Assembly (NCBI RefSeq): GCF_029852145.1
Contig: NC_079977.1
Coordinates: forward strand, 19,904,781-19,968,780
Direction of reading: 5' to 3'
DNA from: Microplitis mediator
Lineage: Eukaryota > Arthropoda > Insecta > Hymenoptera > Braconidae
Length of the DNA: 64,000 bases
Shown in pieces: positions 36,540-48,512 of this stretch (position 1 is its first letter; each line of letters starts with the position of its first letter). The notes under the pieces are model-generated. The model saw only the letters and a list, made by a program, of their open reading frames with translations, made no database searches and was not told where the DNA came from. The translations under genes and the position numbers were made by a program.

Positions 36540-36547
36540 TATTTATA
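36540..36547 (-). promoter_or_regulatory. TATA box of PLA1 copy 3
   Basis: TATAAATACTTGC on the minus strand, identical to the box upstream of copy 1. Confidence 0.6.
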
Positions 36548-36720
36548 TAATACTATTTCAATAATTTCATAAATATAATGATACCATCAACGTCATCGAC
36601 CGCCTGAGGTTCAATTCTATGCATCAGCATGTTAATTATTTTCTTTTTTTGTAATTAGGAGAAAACGAAAATTTATTTTTGTCACGTACATACGTAATTA
36701 ATTATATAACTTACGTCACT

Positions 36721-36727
36721 TATAAAA
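36721..36727 (+). promoter_or_regulatory. TATA box of knottin copy B
   Basis: TATAAAACTGCAGG lies about 150 bp before the conserved 5' UTR splice donor AG|GTAAGTAA (36877/36878). It is oriented opposite to the PLA1 TATA about 180 bp away. Confidence 0.5.
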
Positions 36728-37003
36728 CTGCAGGCAAATTTTCTTCGAACTTGACGTCTTTCGTTTTTTTCTTTTTTTTTTTTTTTATGGAGATAAAGAT
36801 TTCCTTAAAATACTGAACACGATTTAGTATTTTATTAAACTCCGCAAGCTCAGTTTCCCGACAGGTTCGTAAATTAGGTAAGTAATTGACAGCAATTAAA
36901 TATATGAGTAATTCAGAACTTACACTAAATATTTAGTTTACAAAGTATATAAATTTATATAATTTAAAGAAAACAGAATTGAAAGCAACAGTTGGGATTA
37001 AAA

Positions 37004-38443
37004 ATGTCGAAAATACTTGTCGCATTATTTGGAATTATGGTGATCGTTGCTTTGATGGACTCCTGCGTTCTCGCATCAGACGAAGGATTGAGGCAATTGC
37101 TGAATAAAATCCAGTCCAGGATAGATATTATTACTAATGGACAATGCAAAAAATTTTTGGGCCGAGTAAGTGTACTAAGTTATAATAATATTTGGGTAGA
37201 TGGAATTCTGACGGGTCCGAATTACGGTAAACGTTCGGCATTTTAGGCAAAAGAACGGTATTTTTACCGTAAATTTGCGGTAAATAAGCGATAACTTACT
37301 GTAAAAATGTGGCAACCCCCATGTAAAAAAATTTATAAAAAAAATATATGTTAAAATGTTAAAAAAATGTATTTTTCATATAAAAAAATACATAAAAAAT
37401 ATATAAATATGTATAAAAAATATATTTTAAATAGCTTTTGGCCAATTGTCGTATATATTTCATATATTTTAAATGTATTTGAAATAAATTAAAAATATAT
37501 CTCAGAGTACATAAAAAATATAATTATTGAAATATAAAAAATATATTTTTTATATATTGTTAATATATTTTTTTATATGTTCTAAGATATATTTTTAATA
37601 TATTTCAAATACATTCAAAATATATGAAATATATACGACAGTTGGCCAAAAGTTAGTTATTTAAAATATATTTTTTACACATATTTTATATATATTTATA
37701 TATTTTTTTTATAAATTTTTTTCATGGGGGAAGCCTGTGGTATTTTGCCGTATGGTAAAGTATCGCACTGTAAAAACAGGACTAATAAATCAAAAAGCAC
37801 ACGGTACTTACCCTGGCAGATTCGAATTACGATAATTTATCGCAATTTGCCGCAATTTATAGAAAAAGATGATATTTTTACGGCAATCACCGTATAGTTT
37901 TTTTATTCTACAGATTTTGCAGGGTAATATTTTACTTTATGATAAAATACCGCAGGCTTTCCGCAATTTTACGGTAAATTACCGTTCCCTTACTGCAAAT
38001 TTGCGGTACAAATACATTACTTTTGCTGTGAAGTACCGTAATTTTTGCCGTAAATCACAGAATTTTACCGTAAAATACCGCAATTCTTCCGAATATAGCT
38101 TAAATCACGGGAAATTACGGTGATTACCGTAATTCGGATCCACCAGGAAACTTTAGATTCCAATATATATTTTTTTAAACTCGAAGTAGCTGAAAAATTC
38201 CGATTACAAAATTCAAATCGGATTTAATCGAAAAGTCCTGAATGAATCCGATCGGAAGTTAATCAGTAATCGGAGAGTTAATCGGATAAAAAAATTTTAT
38301 TTGCTGATTGTCTACTTTTAATATCGGCTTGTCAAAATAATAGTTAATAATTGATTTTGCAGTGTACATTACATGAGGATTGCTGCAGTATGTGGTGCGC
38401 TAACTCAGGTTTTTGGGGGCATTATTGCAGTGTTCCTGCGTGA
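37004..38443 (+). CDS. Inhibitor-cystine-knot (knottin-like) secreted peptide, copy B, 2 coding exons
   Basis: Coding exons 37004-37165 and 38363-38443 join in phase 0 (donor CGA|GTAAGT, acceptor TTTTGCAG), giving 80 aa. The signal peptide ends near residue 24. The mature part has the same C-x6-C-x5-CC-x3-C-x9-C spacing as copy A. In exon 2, 20 of 26 residues are identical to copy A, with all cysteines kept. The 3' flank is shared with copy A and has AATAAA near 38488. A non-coding first exon ending at 36877 is likely. The intron holds an ACGGTAA-word element (37205-38148). Conservation of both exons across a split gene suggests it is functional; the target is unknown. Confidence 0.83.
37205..38148. 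mobile_element. ACGGTAA-word TIR element with nested insertion, in knottin B intron
   Basis: TTCTGACGGGTCCGAATTAC at the left matches the inverse of GTAATTCGGATCCACCAGGAA at the right imperfectly. TTACCGTAA-type words lie inside. A second inverted element with ends CCCCCATGTAAAAAAATTTA and TAAATTTTTTTCATGGGGG occupies 37316-37730. Confidence 0.65.
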
Positions 38444-38599
38444 TAGAATGTTAACTTTGTAAAAATTAAAATGTATTTTCTGTATAAAATAAAATAAATG
38501 TATGTAGTTAAATAATGAGCTGTCATTACAAGTATTTTATTTTAATATTAATTCCACACTGAAAGCGTGAAGCGTTTGAAAGTTCAAATTTCTATATCT

Positions 38600-38960
38600 A
38601 GTAAATGTCAAGCTTTAGCAACTTTACCAATCCCAAACAAAGTCGCTGAGCTTCGAAATTTTACCATAGATCGGCCGATGGCTGGTTTGCAATGGTTGGC
38701 CAATAAATGGCTAACTATACTGGCCCGTATATGGTGAATCATTGGCAGCCGTCTTTTTGCTTCATATAAAAAACGGTGCACAATTAACCGCCGTTCGTTG
38801 GCCAACGGTTTGATCGAGTGCTCTTGATACCAAGCTTTGGCCGATGTTTGATTACTATGATTGGCCAATGCTTGCGACTGTCATGCTTGGCATACCGTTA
38901 TCATCCGGAATTTAGCCGATCTTCGGCCGATGCTTGAAAATTGGCAGCCATTCACGGTCG
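38600..38960. repeat. Word repeat rich in TTGGCCGAT
   Basis: Many GGCCGAT/ATCGGCC and TTGGCCAAT words, similar to 561-830. The minus-strand reading frame across it is periodic and not a gene. Confidence 0.45.
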
Positions 38961-39055
38961 AGTAATTTCTATCAGATGTTGATGTTTTGAGGTTCTAGGA
39001 AGCTATCGTGACTAATTTCACGATGATGTCCGAGTGTATGTATGTGTGTACGTAC

Positions 39056-39086
<31 letters not shown>

Positions 39087-40296
39087 TTCTGTAACTTTTG
39101 AACGGATAAACCGATTTTAATCGTTAAGGTGTCATTCGACGCGGCTTATTAATTCCTACAAACTGCTAACAATTGAGCTTGATCGGTAGGACTCGATTGG
39201 AGATATTCCAAAAATAAAATTTTTTCAAAAATGTTTTTTTTGGAAAACTTGTAATGTGCTTGATGGATTGATTCCAAAATCAACTGGGCTCTAAAGCTTT
39301 ATAAGACGCGTCGAAATGTCACCTCAACTATCAAAATCGATTTATTCGTTCAAGAGAAACCGTTGTCGAAAGAATTAAAAAAAAAAATTTTTTTGGTTTT
39401 TTTGGAATTTCTCAAAATTGACTCAAAAAATCAATTTAAAAATTCGATCAGCTTTAGAACTTGATAAAACGCGTCGATTGCCACCTCAACCGTCTCAATC
39501 GGTTAATTCGTTAGAAAGATATCGTTGATGAAAGAAATAGTCAAAAACGTTTCTTTTCGAAAACAACAGCATACAAAAGTGTTTTCGAGCTCGAAGAGCA
39601 TTTCATGTCATTCAAGATGCGCATACAAAAAAAATTATTGAAAAGTAATTTTATACGTATTCTATAAGACCATGGACTGATTTCTTAGCAAAACGATGAA
39701 AAGACATGAAAAATTTATGGATCCGAGACTATTGCTATAATTGACATTTTTTTTTTTTTTTTTTTTTTTTTTCATATTTTGGATATATTCTAAAATCTAT
39801 TTTATATCCGATTTTGTAACTAAAAGATTAAGGTTTTAAATAAAGAAAGTACTATCTAATTTCATTGCGTACGAGTTAAAATATAATATAATGAAAAAAG
39901 GTCAAATGATATTTTGTAATAGGTCTGATAGTTTCGCCGGAAGAGTAAAAAAATCTCAAAATTTAATATGAATTCGACTTCAACCTCAAATAACTTTTGA
40001 ACAAATAGATTCCTCAAAAAATGATAAGAATCTTTTTTTGTGGGGCATTTAATTCCCTACAAAAACATGCCTGCCAATTATTTCTATGACGCATCGTTAG
40101 CTACTTATAAAAATCAGAAGACGTAAAAAAAAATTTTTCCATGTTATTCTTATGGAAAATAGAAAAGTGCGATGAGGAACCTCATAATGTTAATATTAAG
40201 AGCTCTAATTTTCACAGGCGTCTTTTTTTATCTAAATGAAACTTTTGAACCTGTTTGCGAGAAAAAAAAAAATTTGTTATTTTTTGGATCACCCTA

Positions 40297-40298
<2 letters not shown>
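38925..40298. repeat. Composite of dispersed repeats
   Basis: 38940-39600 is a copy of the GATGTCCGAGTG family (GAGGTTCTAGGAAGCTATC, TGATGTCCGAGTG). 39919-40298 is the inverse of 17612-18010, ending TTTTTTGGATCACCCTAA. It is followed by a (TA)n run at 40300-40332. Confidence 0.55.
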
Positions 40299-40334
<36 letters not shown>

Positions 40335-40369
40335 CTTACTCGAAAACACAATTTAAAATTCTACAAAAT

Positions 40370-40620
40370 TAAAAGGCTACTCTACGGAACGATAACCTAG
40401 ATTCAATTACGGCAGATAAAAAATGGACAGTCATTACCAAATTTTTTATGCTTCTTTGACCAATAAAAATCACGATTGATTTCCAGTGTAGACAAAGCAT
40501 TTGGCCTAAGGCATTTATATTCAATCAACAACCTTATATTTTTGGATTCACTTAGTTTCGTTGAACACAACGAATATTCAGTTATCGACATAACGTTTAG
40601 TAGAATAACAAGTGCAGTAA
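40370..40620 (+). promoter_or_regulatory. Conserved 5' flank of the array genes (copy a)
   Basis: About 250 bp directly upstream of every array gene is conserved (also at about 44230-44487, 50400-50689, 56770-57051 and 62780-63062). Shared marks are TCTTTGACCAATA (a CCAAT-type box), GCATTTGGCCTA(A/G)GGCATTTATATTC (TATA-like) and TGGATTCACTTAG about 33 bp later (initiator-like). This suggests common regulation. Confidence 0.55.
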
Positions 40621-41094
40621 TTACATAAAATGTACGCGATAAAAAAAAAATTATTACTTATTGTTGTCGTTGAACTTGTTACACTAAGTCTGACTGCTGC
40701 TAAAATAATGCCTTTATTGGAATTTGTCTTAGACTCGATTGTACTAGATAAATACATTAGTTTTTGTGACAGATATTTGAAATTTACTACATTTAGTGCC
40801 TATAAATGGCAGGTTATAAATCCGTGTTTATTTATTTGGTAAGATTGTTTTGAATATTTGTTGAAAATTAGAGAGAAGTCGGTATAGTTACTTCGATATT
40901 TTTTGGTCGTTTGCAATCACACATGTAACCAAAAAATATTTTTTGATCCGATGATGACGTCACTATTAGAACGATTAGGTATCTTTTTTACCAGCTGTAT
41001 CTTATCTAATATTTTTAGCTGTCGGCTATAGGCGCTAAATGTCGTAGATTTCAAGTGTCTGTCACAAAAAAACTATTTTTGAGGGACGTTATAC

Positions 41095-41250
41095 GAGATA
41101 TATGTACGAGTGTTAGTGTGCGTGCACGCGTAACCGTGCGTGTGTGTGCTCGAGTGCACGTGTGTGCGCGTCTGTGCGAGTGCGTGTGTGTGTGTGTACG
41201 CGTGTGCGAGTATGTCCGCGAGTGCAGGTGTGTGTGAGTGTGTGTGTGTA
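41095..41250. repeat. TG/GTGC-rich microsatellite
   Basis: Degenerate TGTGTG/GCGTG run with Val/Cys/Arg reading-frame artefacts. Confidence 0.8.
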
Positions 41251-41264
41251 CGTAATTTATACCA

Positions 41265-41455
41265 AAAAAATCGGTAATAGCTATAGCTATTCGGTATACA
41301 GAATTAATCGGTAACGGCTACCGATTTATTCAGTAACAGCTACCGATTATTTTAGTAACAGCTGCTGATTTTTTTCGGTAGCAGCTACCGAAAAAAAATC
41401 GGTAACTGCCACCGAAATCATCGGTAGCCGCTACTGATTATTTTTTTCAGTGTGG
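41265..41455. repeat. CGGTAGCAGCTACCG word repeat
   Basis: About eight variants of CGGTAACAGCTACCG alternate, ending TTTTTTTCAGTG. This is where sequence shared with intron 1 of the other array genes resumes. It probably belongs to the word-MITE class. Confidence 0.5.
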
Positions 41456-41600
41456 TACTGTAAGGACACCTAGCAAGTCGTTAAATTTTTACAATGTTGT
41501 TAATAGAAATTGAACTATTTACATGCTATCGAAAAGTATATTTTACAATGCAAATGGGAAAAATTTAGATATTGACCACTTGTCCTCGCAATATCTCTTA

Positions 41601-42383
41601 TTCGCTGTGAGTGTGACTGCAGCGCCAGACAAAATATGAACTACGGGCGGCTGTCAGAGTATGTTTTTATACGCATGTCAATAGCAAGAGACGTAAAAAT
41701 AAATAAATAATATAAATAATAGTAAAAAAAAAAGTTATAAAAAATATTTGACAGTTTTATAATAATTTCAGTTTTGTGTTTTAGTTCAGGACTTAGCTCC
41801 TCTTCTGATTTTTTACCTCCATTAAAATGATCACTGCGAATAAAATCGTATGGCTTAGGAACCCACTGTGATCCATCAGCGTCAAAAAATCACGTGTTTA
41901 CAAAATGTTAGAACAGAATGTAGAATCTTATTTTTTTTTAATTTAAAATTAAGCATTTATTATATATTAGATTTTTTCATCACAGAATCCCTACAAATTT
42001 ATTAACTTTTACTAAACTTAAAAATTTTGAAAAGGTTTGCAATTCTTCGAATTATTGTTATTGATAAAATTAAGGTTATGGTACTACTTACTTCAGCCTT
42101 TTAATTGCAGCTATCCACTTATTCCGTTGGATTATTTTCCATTGAGCAGTCGGAAATTTACAAAATTTGCACTTACTTTTTCTGCTGGTATTCTTACAAT
42201 TTACAACACAACAACTCTGGTGTCTCATTTTTTTTTAATTTATTAAAATTAAAACAAAATAAATACTTTCACGTGTGCTTGCTTACAATTTTTGTAATAA
42301 TAGCCTCCCGTAACACCAAAAGTAACCACTGCGAGCGCTTCAGTCGATTTAATTTCTCCTACCATGGCTCCACTCAGAGCGAA
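41601..42383. mobile_element. 783-bp MITE in gene a, absent from gene b
   Basis: Starts TTCGCTGTGAGTG and ends CACTCAGAGCGAA, flanked by TA (41599-41600 and 42384-42385). In gene b the same intron reads ATCTCTTATAGTGAG at about 45425 with a single TA, the empty site. The reading frames inside are not convincing genes. Confidence 0.75.
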
Positions 42384-42489
42384 TAGCGAGGTTTGGGCGC
42401 AAACGCTGTTAAGCACAATAGTGGGAGTACCTCAATTCTAACAATTTTGTCCCCTACAACCCCGAGCTAATCTTATAATGAGGTCCTAC

Positions 42490-42650
42490 TGTATATGTAC
42501 TCGGACATCATCTTGAAATCAGTCAAAATTAATAGCTTCCTAGAACCTCAAAACGTCGAGATCTGTTAAAAACTCGGTTTTCGAAAACCGGACTAAAACC
42601 AACAACTTTCCTTTTTCGAAAATTTTCAATTTTCTTAGCGGGAAGTTAAA
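42490..42650 (-). repeat. TIR-only fragment of GATGTCCGAGTG family (gene a intron)
   Basis: Inverse of the family end, from ACTCGGACATCATCTTGAAA to TTAGCGGGAAGTT. The same fragment sits at 45545-45690 in gene b, so it entered before the genes duplicated. Confidence 0.6.
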
Positions 42651-43230
42651 ATTTTGTATACTTAAAACTTATTGATAAATTGTCATAAATATTGTTTATC
42701 TAAATTAGGAATTACAGTAGAAAATAAAAATTTTTAGAGGCTCTCAATACTAATAATAGCGCAGCATAATAATTTTTTAACAAAACTTCCTGTTTCAAGT
42801 TTCGTCGACAGCATAATAAAAATTCGTAGATTTCTAAAGGTAGCCTGGTAACTCGGACCGTTTTTCAAGCCTATTTTAGATTCCTTTTTCTTAAGAAAGA
42901 ACAAGTAAAAAAATTATATTGTTAGAGAAAAATAAATTTGTGTTTTTTTTGTTATTTAAGGCATTGGTGTTTCCAAATGACGATATAAATCGTGAATACA
43001 ATACACTAAATTTATATCCTCTATACACAGGCAAAATAATATCAGCAACTAACGATCCTGTATTTGAAGAACAGGCAGAAAATTTTCTCAGTAATCTGAC
43101 AGTAATTCACTCAAAAACTCTTCTAGATTTAGTAAATGATCCTGAGGCAAAATCATCTTTCTTCTCACAATTTGCTTTCAATAACCATAATATTACTCTC
43201 ATCAATATGTATTTGGATTATTTGAATTAA

Positions 43231-44229
43231 ATTTAAAATTGAAAAAAAACAAAATTCATTAGATAAAAGAGACCTTTGTCAATTATTCCTTTTTAGTAGA
43301 TTTCATAAAAATCTAACTATTGTATTTGTCCTCATGATGGAATTTTCGAAAAATTTTCCTACCTCTAAACTCAGCTCGACGAGCTGAGTCAGAAAATACA
43401 TTCAGTTCAAAAGTTTATATATGTATTTATATATATATATATATATATATATACAATATAACGCGCCGTTCTCCAACGATGGACGATTACCTTGGATGAG
43501 TTCAAAGATGAGCCAATTCGGCCAATAAGTTTAGAAGTTGTGGTTAGTTGAAATTTTGTAAAATTTTCAAAAAAAATTTGTTTGCCGCTTTAACTGGATA
43601 TAACTTCTAAACGGAAAGAGATAGCTTATATTCGTTTAATCTATGTGAAAAAAAGAAAAAAAAGAAAGGCCCTTCGGCAGCCGAAATCGAAGGTAGATTT
43701 TCCAACTAATGTATATAAAAAGTTTTTTACATACATATCTTGCGATTCACGTTAGTGTATAGTAGACTGTGCCAAATGAAATGTGAAATCGATATTTCTT
43801 TTTTTCGGTCCCATACGAAAATTAGGTTGTGTCACTAAAAAAAAAAATTGGTCTATCAGTTGATCCTGCGGGTCAGCCCCAAAACTTCCCGCTGTTTTCG
43901 AGCTCAAGAACCTCAAAAAACATTAATGTGAATACATTTTCTCGAAAATACGTTTGTATGCTGTTGTTTTCGAAAAAAAAACGATTCTCACCATTTTTTC
44001 TTCAACGATATCTCTCAAACGAATAAACCGATTGAGACGGTTGAGGTGGCAAGCGACGCGTTTTGTCAAGTTTTAAAGCTGGTCAAATTTTGGATTCGAT
44101 TTATCGAGTAGTTTTTGAGATATTTCAGAAAAAATAAAAAAATTTTTTTTTTTTTAATTCGTTCGACAACGGTCGAACGTTCTTTCACCCTAATATGTAT
44201 ATATATTTTTTTTCTTACTCAAAAACACA
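43231..44229. other. Intergenic between array genes a and b, repeat-filled
   Basis: Contains an AT run (43430-43452) and, from about 43800, text of the large repeat family (CTGCGGGTCAGCCCC, GGCAAGCGACGCGTTTT) ending CCCTAATATGTATAT. No gene. Confidence 0.45.
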
Positions 44230-44487
44230 ATTTAAAACTCTACAAAACGATAGCCACGATTTAATTACGGCAGATAAAAACTAAGCAGTCATTACCAAAT
44301 TTTTTATGGTTCTTTGACCAATAGCAATCACGATTGATTTCCAGTGTAGACAAAGCATTTGGCCTAGGGCATTTATATTCAATCAACAACATTATCTATT
44401 TGGATTCACTTAATTTCGTTGAACACAAAGAACATTCAGTTATCGACAAGTCGTTTAGTAAAATAACAAGTGCAGTAATTGTATAAA

Positions 44488-47400
44488 ATGTACGCGATAG
44501 CAAATAAATTATTACTTGTTATTATCATTGAACTTGTCACAATAAGTCTTACTGCCAGTAAAATAATGCCTTTATTGGAAATTTCTGCTGGTGACATAGT
44601 TAATATAAATTATTTGAAAGAATCGTCAACTGAAACAACTGGGAATATATTTGATGGATATAGAGAAGGAGAATTTACCAAAACCGACTATTTTACTGGT
44701 GAACATTATACTACTATAAAAAAAAAATCATGTTTATCTTTTGAATCTATATCATCCTATTATCATCCAGAAGTCAGCATTGATGATACGGAACACGATC
44801 CTACAAAAATATTTAGCAGCGCGGATAGAGTTAAATATAATTACTTTGGCATTAGCCAAAATTATATTGATAATAGATATCTGTATGGTATTGTTAAAAT
44901 ATGTAAAGTCAAGAAAACGCAAAATCTAAACATTCGAGTGATTGACGGAAGTGATTTTCCAAATATTAATTATCGCAGAAATGACAAACTATTACTTGGT
45001 GAAACAGCAGTTTTACGATTAAAAGGAAATAATGGAACCCATTTCGTATCGTCCATCACTACCGGAGAGTGTCTGCTCCAAGTACGAAATTGCTTAAATT
45101 TCATTTTTAAATAGTAAATTTCGTGGGATACAATAATATGCGACGATTTCAGGCAGGGGTGCGGTTGAATGTTCGAACTGAAAGCGAGGTCCGACATCAT
45201 CGTTGTCTCGAATCGTATTTTTATTCCGTGCCCCATACTATACAAGCTCAAAATTATTGAGTAAAAATTACCCATAAAGTTTGGTACTCTAAGGACACCT
45301 AGCCAGTCGCTAAATTTTTACAATGTTGTTAATAGAAATTGAACTTCATTTACATACCATCGAGAAGTATATTTTACAATGCAAATGGGAAAAATTTCGA
45401 TATTGACCACTTGTCCTCACATTATCTCTTATAGTGAGTTTTGGACGCAAACGCTGTTAAGCACAATAGTGGGGGTACCTCAATTCTAAAAATTTTTTTC
45501 CCTACAGCCCCGAGCTAGTCTTATAACGAGGTCCTACTGTACATACACTCGGACATCATCTTGAAATTAGTAAGAATTGACAGCTTCCTAGAACCTCAAA
45601 CCGTCGAGATTTGTTAAAAACTCGGTTTTTGAAAATCGGACGAAAACCAATAAATTTTCTTTGTAAAAATTTTTAATTTTCTTAGCGGAAAATTAAAATT
45701 TCGTATATTTAAAACTTACTGATGAATTGTGATGAATATTATCTGTCTAAATCAGGAATTATAGTGGAAAATTCAAAATTTTTAGAGGCTCACAATAATA
45801 ATTATAGAGCAATACAATATTTTTTTTTTTAATTACTTCCTGTTTCAAGTTTCGACGACAGTATAATAAAATTTGTAGATTTCTTAAGGTAGTCTGGTAT
45901 CTTGCGCCGTTTTTCATGCCTACACGGAAAGAAAATTATGGGAAGTTTTGCTATGCATTATGGGAATAGTTCCCATACATAATAGTATAGGAATTGTACC
46001 CATACTATTATAGGGATGGTTCATATAATATATGGGAATAGTTTCCATAATTATATGGGAATAGTTCCCATACCATTATGGGATCCATTCCCATAATATG
46101 ATAGGAACTATTCCCATATCATTATGGGAACCATTCCCATAATGGTATGAGAATCATTCCCATACTATTATGGAAACTATTCCCATAATGGTATGGGAAC
46201 TATTCCTATAATAGTATGGGAACCATTCCCATAATATCATAAAATTTTTTTTTGCAAAACAGTGTAAAAATTTCCTTCATGATATGGAAGATTCAAATGA
46301 AGCTTCTCCAACGCTAAATTTGTTAAAAAAAAAAAGTTTGTTGAAAATCTTAATGTTTTTGCCAATTACAAATTTTTTTTTCAACGGTTGAATTTTTGTT
46401 TTTATATTCAGTAATATTGATGTGTATTGTAGAAGTGATTATCACACTTTTCTTTAAAATAATTTTTTCATGATAGTAAGGGAACCATTCCCACAATATT
46501 ATAGGAATGGTTCCTATAGTTATATGGGAACTATTCCCATAATATTATGGCAATCGTTCCCATAAAGGTATAGAACCTACTCTCATAGCATTATGGGAAC
46601 CATTTCTATAATATTATGCCAATAGTTCCCATACTATTATAGCAACCATTCCTATTAGGTTATAGGAATGGTTCCTATAATTTATGGGAATAGATCCTAT
46701 AATTTATAGGAACTATTCCTAAAATTATGGGAAACATTCCTATAATTATAGGAACTGCTCCCATAATTTATGGTCGTAATTCCTATGATGGTATAGGAAA
46801 AAATTGCACAAAATTATAAAAAACGGTTTCCGTAACTTTCTTTCCGTGTATTTTAGGGTCCTTTTTTTTTGAGAAAGAACAAATGAAAACTTTTGAATTG
46901 TCAATATTATTGTATTTATAAAGAACAAGAATCTGAACTGTCAGTGCAGAACAGATATAAATACTTTCACAAACAAACTCTATATTTATACAATTTTAAT
47001 TTCAGGTTTATGTTAACGAAGCAGAAAAGTGTACTTTAACAGATGGATGCGAAAAGGAGAAACGTTTCAACGATTTTTTCGAATGGCCTTTGTATAGAAG
47101 CCGCGTTATAATTGCCAGTAATAAACGCGATCTTGAAAATCAAGTTAATGAAGATTTGAATAATTCTAGGAAATCACTTTTCGATTTAAGTAATGATCCA
47201 ATGGCTTACCCCAGTATTCTCAATCTTCTGATGCGAAACGCTGTTATTCGTATTAAATTACATTCACTACCTGAATTACCGAAATCACGAATCAGATCAG
47301 TACAGAATCCAATTACTCATAAAACTCCATTGAAATCTTTAAAACCCGGTGATATTATTAATGCTTCCAATTTAAAAGCTATAAATTCATCTATTACGGT

Positions 47401-48174
47401 CGATAATATCTTAGTCGACGTATACGATGGAAAAATAGACAGATCGATGACGTTCAAATATACTGATTGTTTTGAGTACGACGTCAATGAAATACCTATA
47501 CTGAATTATGTCTCTTATAAAACGTACCCTAATTATTTGGCTGATTATTATTATAAATTTGACCTATTTGACGAAATGGTTAAACGCAAATACTACGGAA
47601 TTGATCGCAAATATTTAAATAATAAATACAAATGTATGAAGATTACTATTTGCTCTGAATTTGAAAGAAAAAAATTAATTATTCCGTCTGTTCGTGTCAT
47701 TAGTTTGGGCAAACAGAACATCAGGAATTCAAGTATTTTCATTGGTGAAAATGTCGTCCTGCGCTATAAGATAAATAATGAAACGCACTACGTTGCTCGT
47801 ACAGAAGAAGGCAATTGCTTGTTCCAGGTAATTTTCAAAAATTATTATTTTGCAAAATTATATTGTTAGAGAAAAATAAATTTGTGTTTTTTTTGTTATT
47901 TAAGGCATTGGTGTTTCCAAATGACGATATAAATCGTGAATACAATACACTAAATTTATATCCTCTATACACAGGCAAAATAATATCAGCAACTAACGAT
48001 CCTGTCTTTGAAAAATGGGCAGAAAATTTTGTCAGTTATCTGACAGTAATTCACTCAAAAACTCTCATGGGTGTCATAAATGATCCTGAAACGAAAGCAA
48101 TTTTTTTCTCTCAATTTGCATTTAATAACCATAATAAGACTCTCATAAATATCTATTTGGATGATTTGCATTAA
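44488..48174 (+). CDS. Array gene b: secreted two-repeat (A1-B1-A2-B2) protein, 3 exons
   Basis: Exons 44488-45081, 47006-47827 and 47905-48174, all joined in phase 0, give 561 aa. Residues 1-24 are a signal peptide. I do not recognise the family. The chain is an internal duplication. A1 (about 33-198) and A2 (about 311-472) share GDI(V/I)N, a YxYYGIxxxYLxNxY-then-K(I/V)C block, and a closing GE(T/N)(A/V)VLR-KxNNxTHxV-G(E/N)CL(L/F)Q. B1 (about 199-305) and B2 (473-561) share PLYxxxII(A/S), SK(T/S)L(F/L)DL(S/V)NDP and a hydrophobic end. Exon 1 is signal plus A1, exon 2 is B1 plus A2, exon 3 is B2. Cysteines near the A-domain ends recur (C139 and C195, and their A2 partners). The 1.9-kb intron 1 holds a MITE. 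Probably secreted; function unknown. Confidence 0.85.
45545..45690 (-). repeat. TIR-only fragment of GATGTCCGAGTG family (gene b intron)
   Basis: Paralogous to 42490-42650 in gene a. Confidence 0.6.
45923..46848. mobile_element. 926-bp MITE, CACGGAAAGAAAATTATGGG ends, in intron 1 of gene b
   Basis: Same family as 27414-28311. Flanked by TA (45921-45922 and 46849-46850). Gene a at about 42867 reads AAGCCTATTTTAGATTCC without the insert, a direct empty site with one TA. GGGAATGGTTCCCATA words surround a unique core (46240-46480). Confidence 0.9.
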
Positions 48175-48512
48175 ATTTAAAATTAAACAATAAAAAATTC
48201 ATTAGATAATATAACCTATGTCCATTATTCATTTTTAATATTCACAATCTGCATAATATACCTTCTAAATAAAATACATCATATAGTGGAGAGGGTGAGG
48301 GGAGGGAAAAACGGGGTACCTCTAAAATTTTATGAAAAATTTTTGTTTTAATTGTTTCTTGAACATTCCGACATCTCTTTACTAAGAGAAAAAACTGTAT
48401 ATTTTCAAGTAAAATTTCTTGATTTAAGTATTGGTTTACTTGAATACTGCCAAGAAAATATATACTTAATTTCAGTAAAAATGTATTGTCTGTAGAAATT
48501 TATGAGTAGACC
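48175..48512. other. 3' flank of gene b
   Basis: Conserved with the 3' flank of gene d (62190-62530), including ATAATATA...AAATAAA-type A-rich text and ATATAGTGGAGAG. Probably contains the 3' UTR and polyadenylation signal. Confidence 0.4.

Larger units (their letters stand above)
40630..43230 (+). pseudogene. Array gene a: deletion derivative of the A-B secreted family
   Basis: ATG 40630 opens the family signal peptide and the first 32 codons match the other copies (through MPLLEF). The rest of exon 1 is replaced by unrelated sequence. Exon 2 is absent: text equivalent to gene b at about 46890 joins text equivalent to about 47850. Exon 3 (42961-43230, 89 aa, domain B2) is intact and almost identical to copy d. 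The altered exon 1 stays open to a CAG|GTTATA donor at 40812/40813, in phase 0 like the normal donor. A short secreted signal-plus-B2 product is therefore possible, but simple decay is equally likely. The conserved 5' flank is present. Confidence 0.6.

Noticed and set aside
42037..42386. Open frames of 69 and 93 codons in gene a intron
   Set aside because: They lie inside a MITE that is absent from the paralogous intron of gene b.
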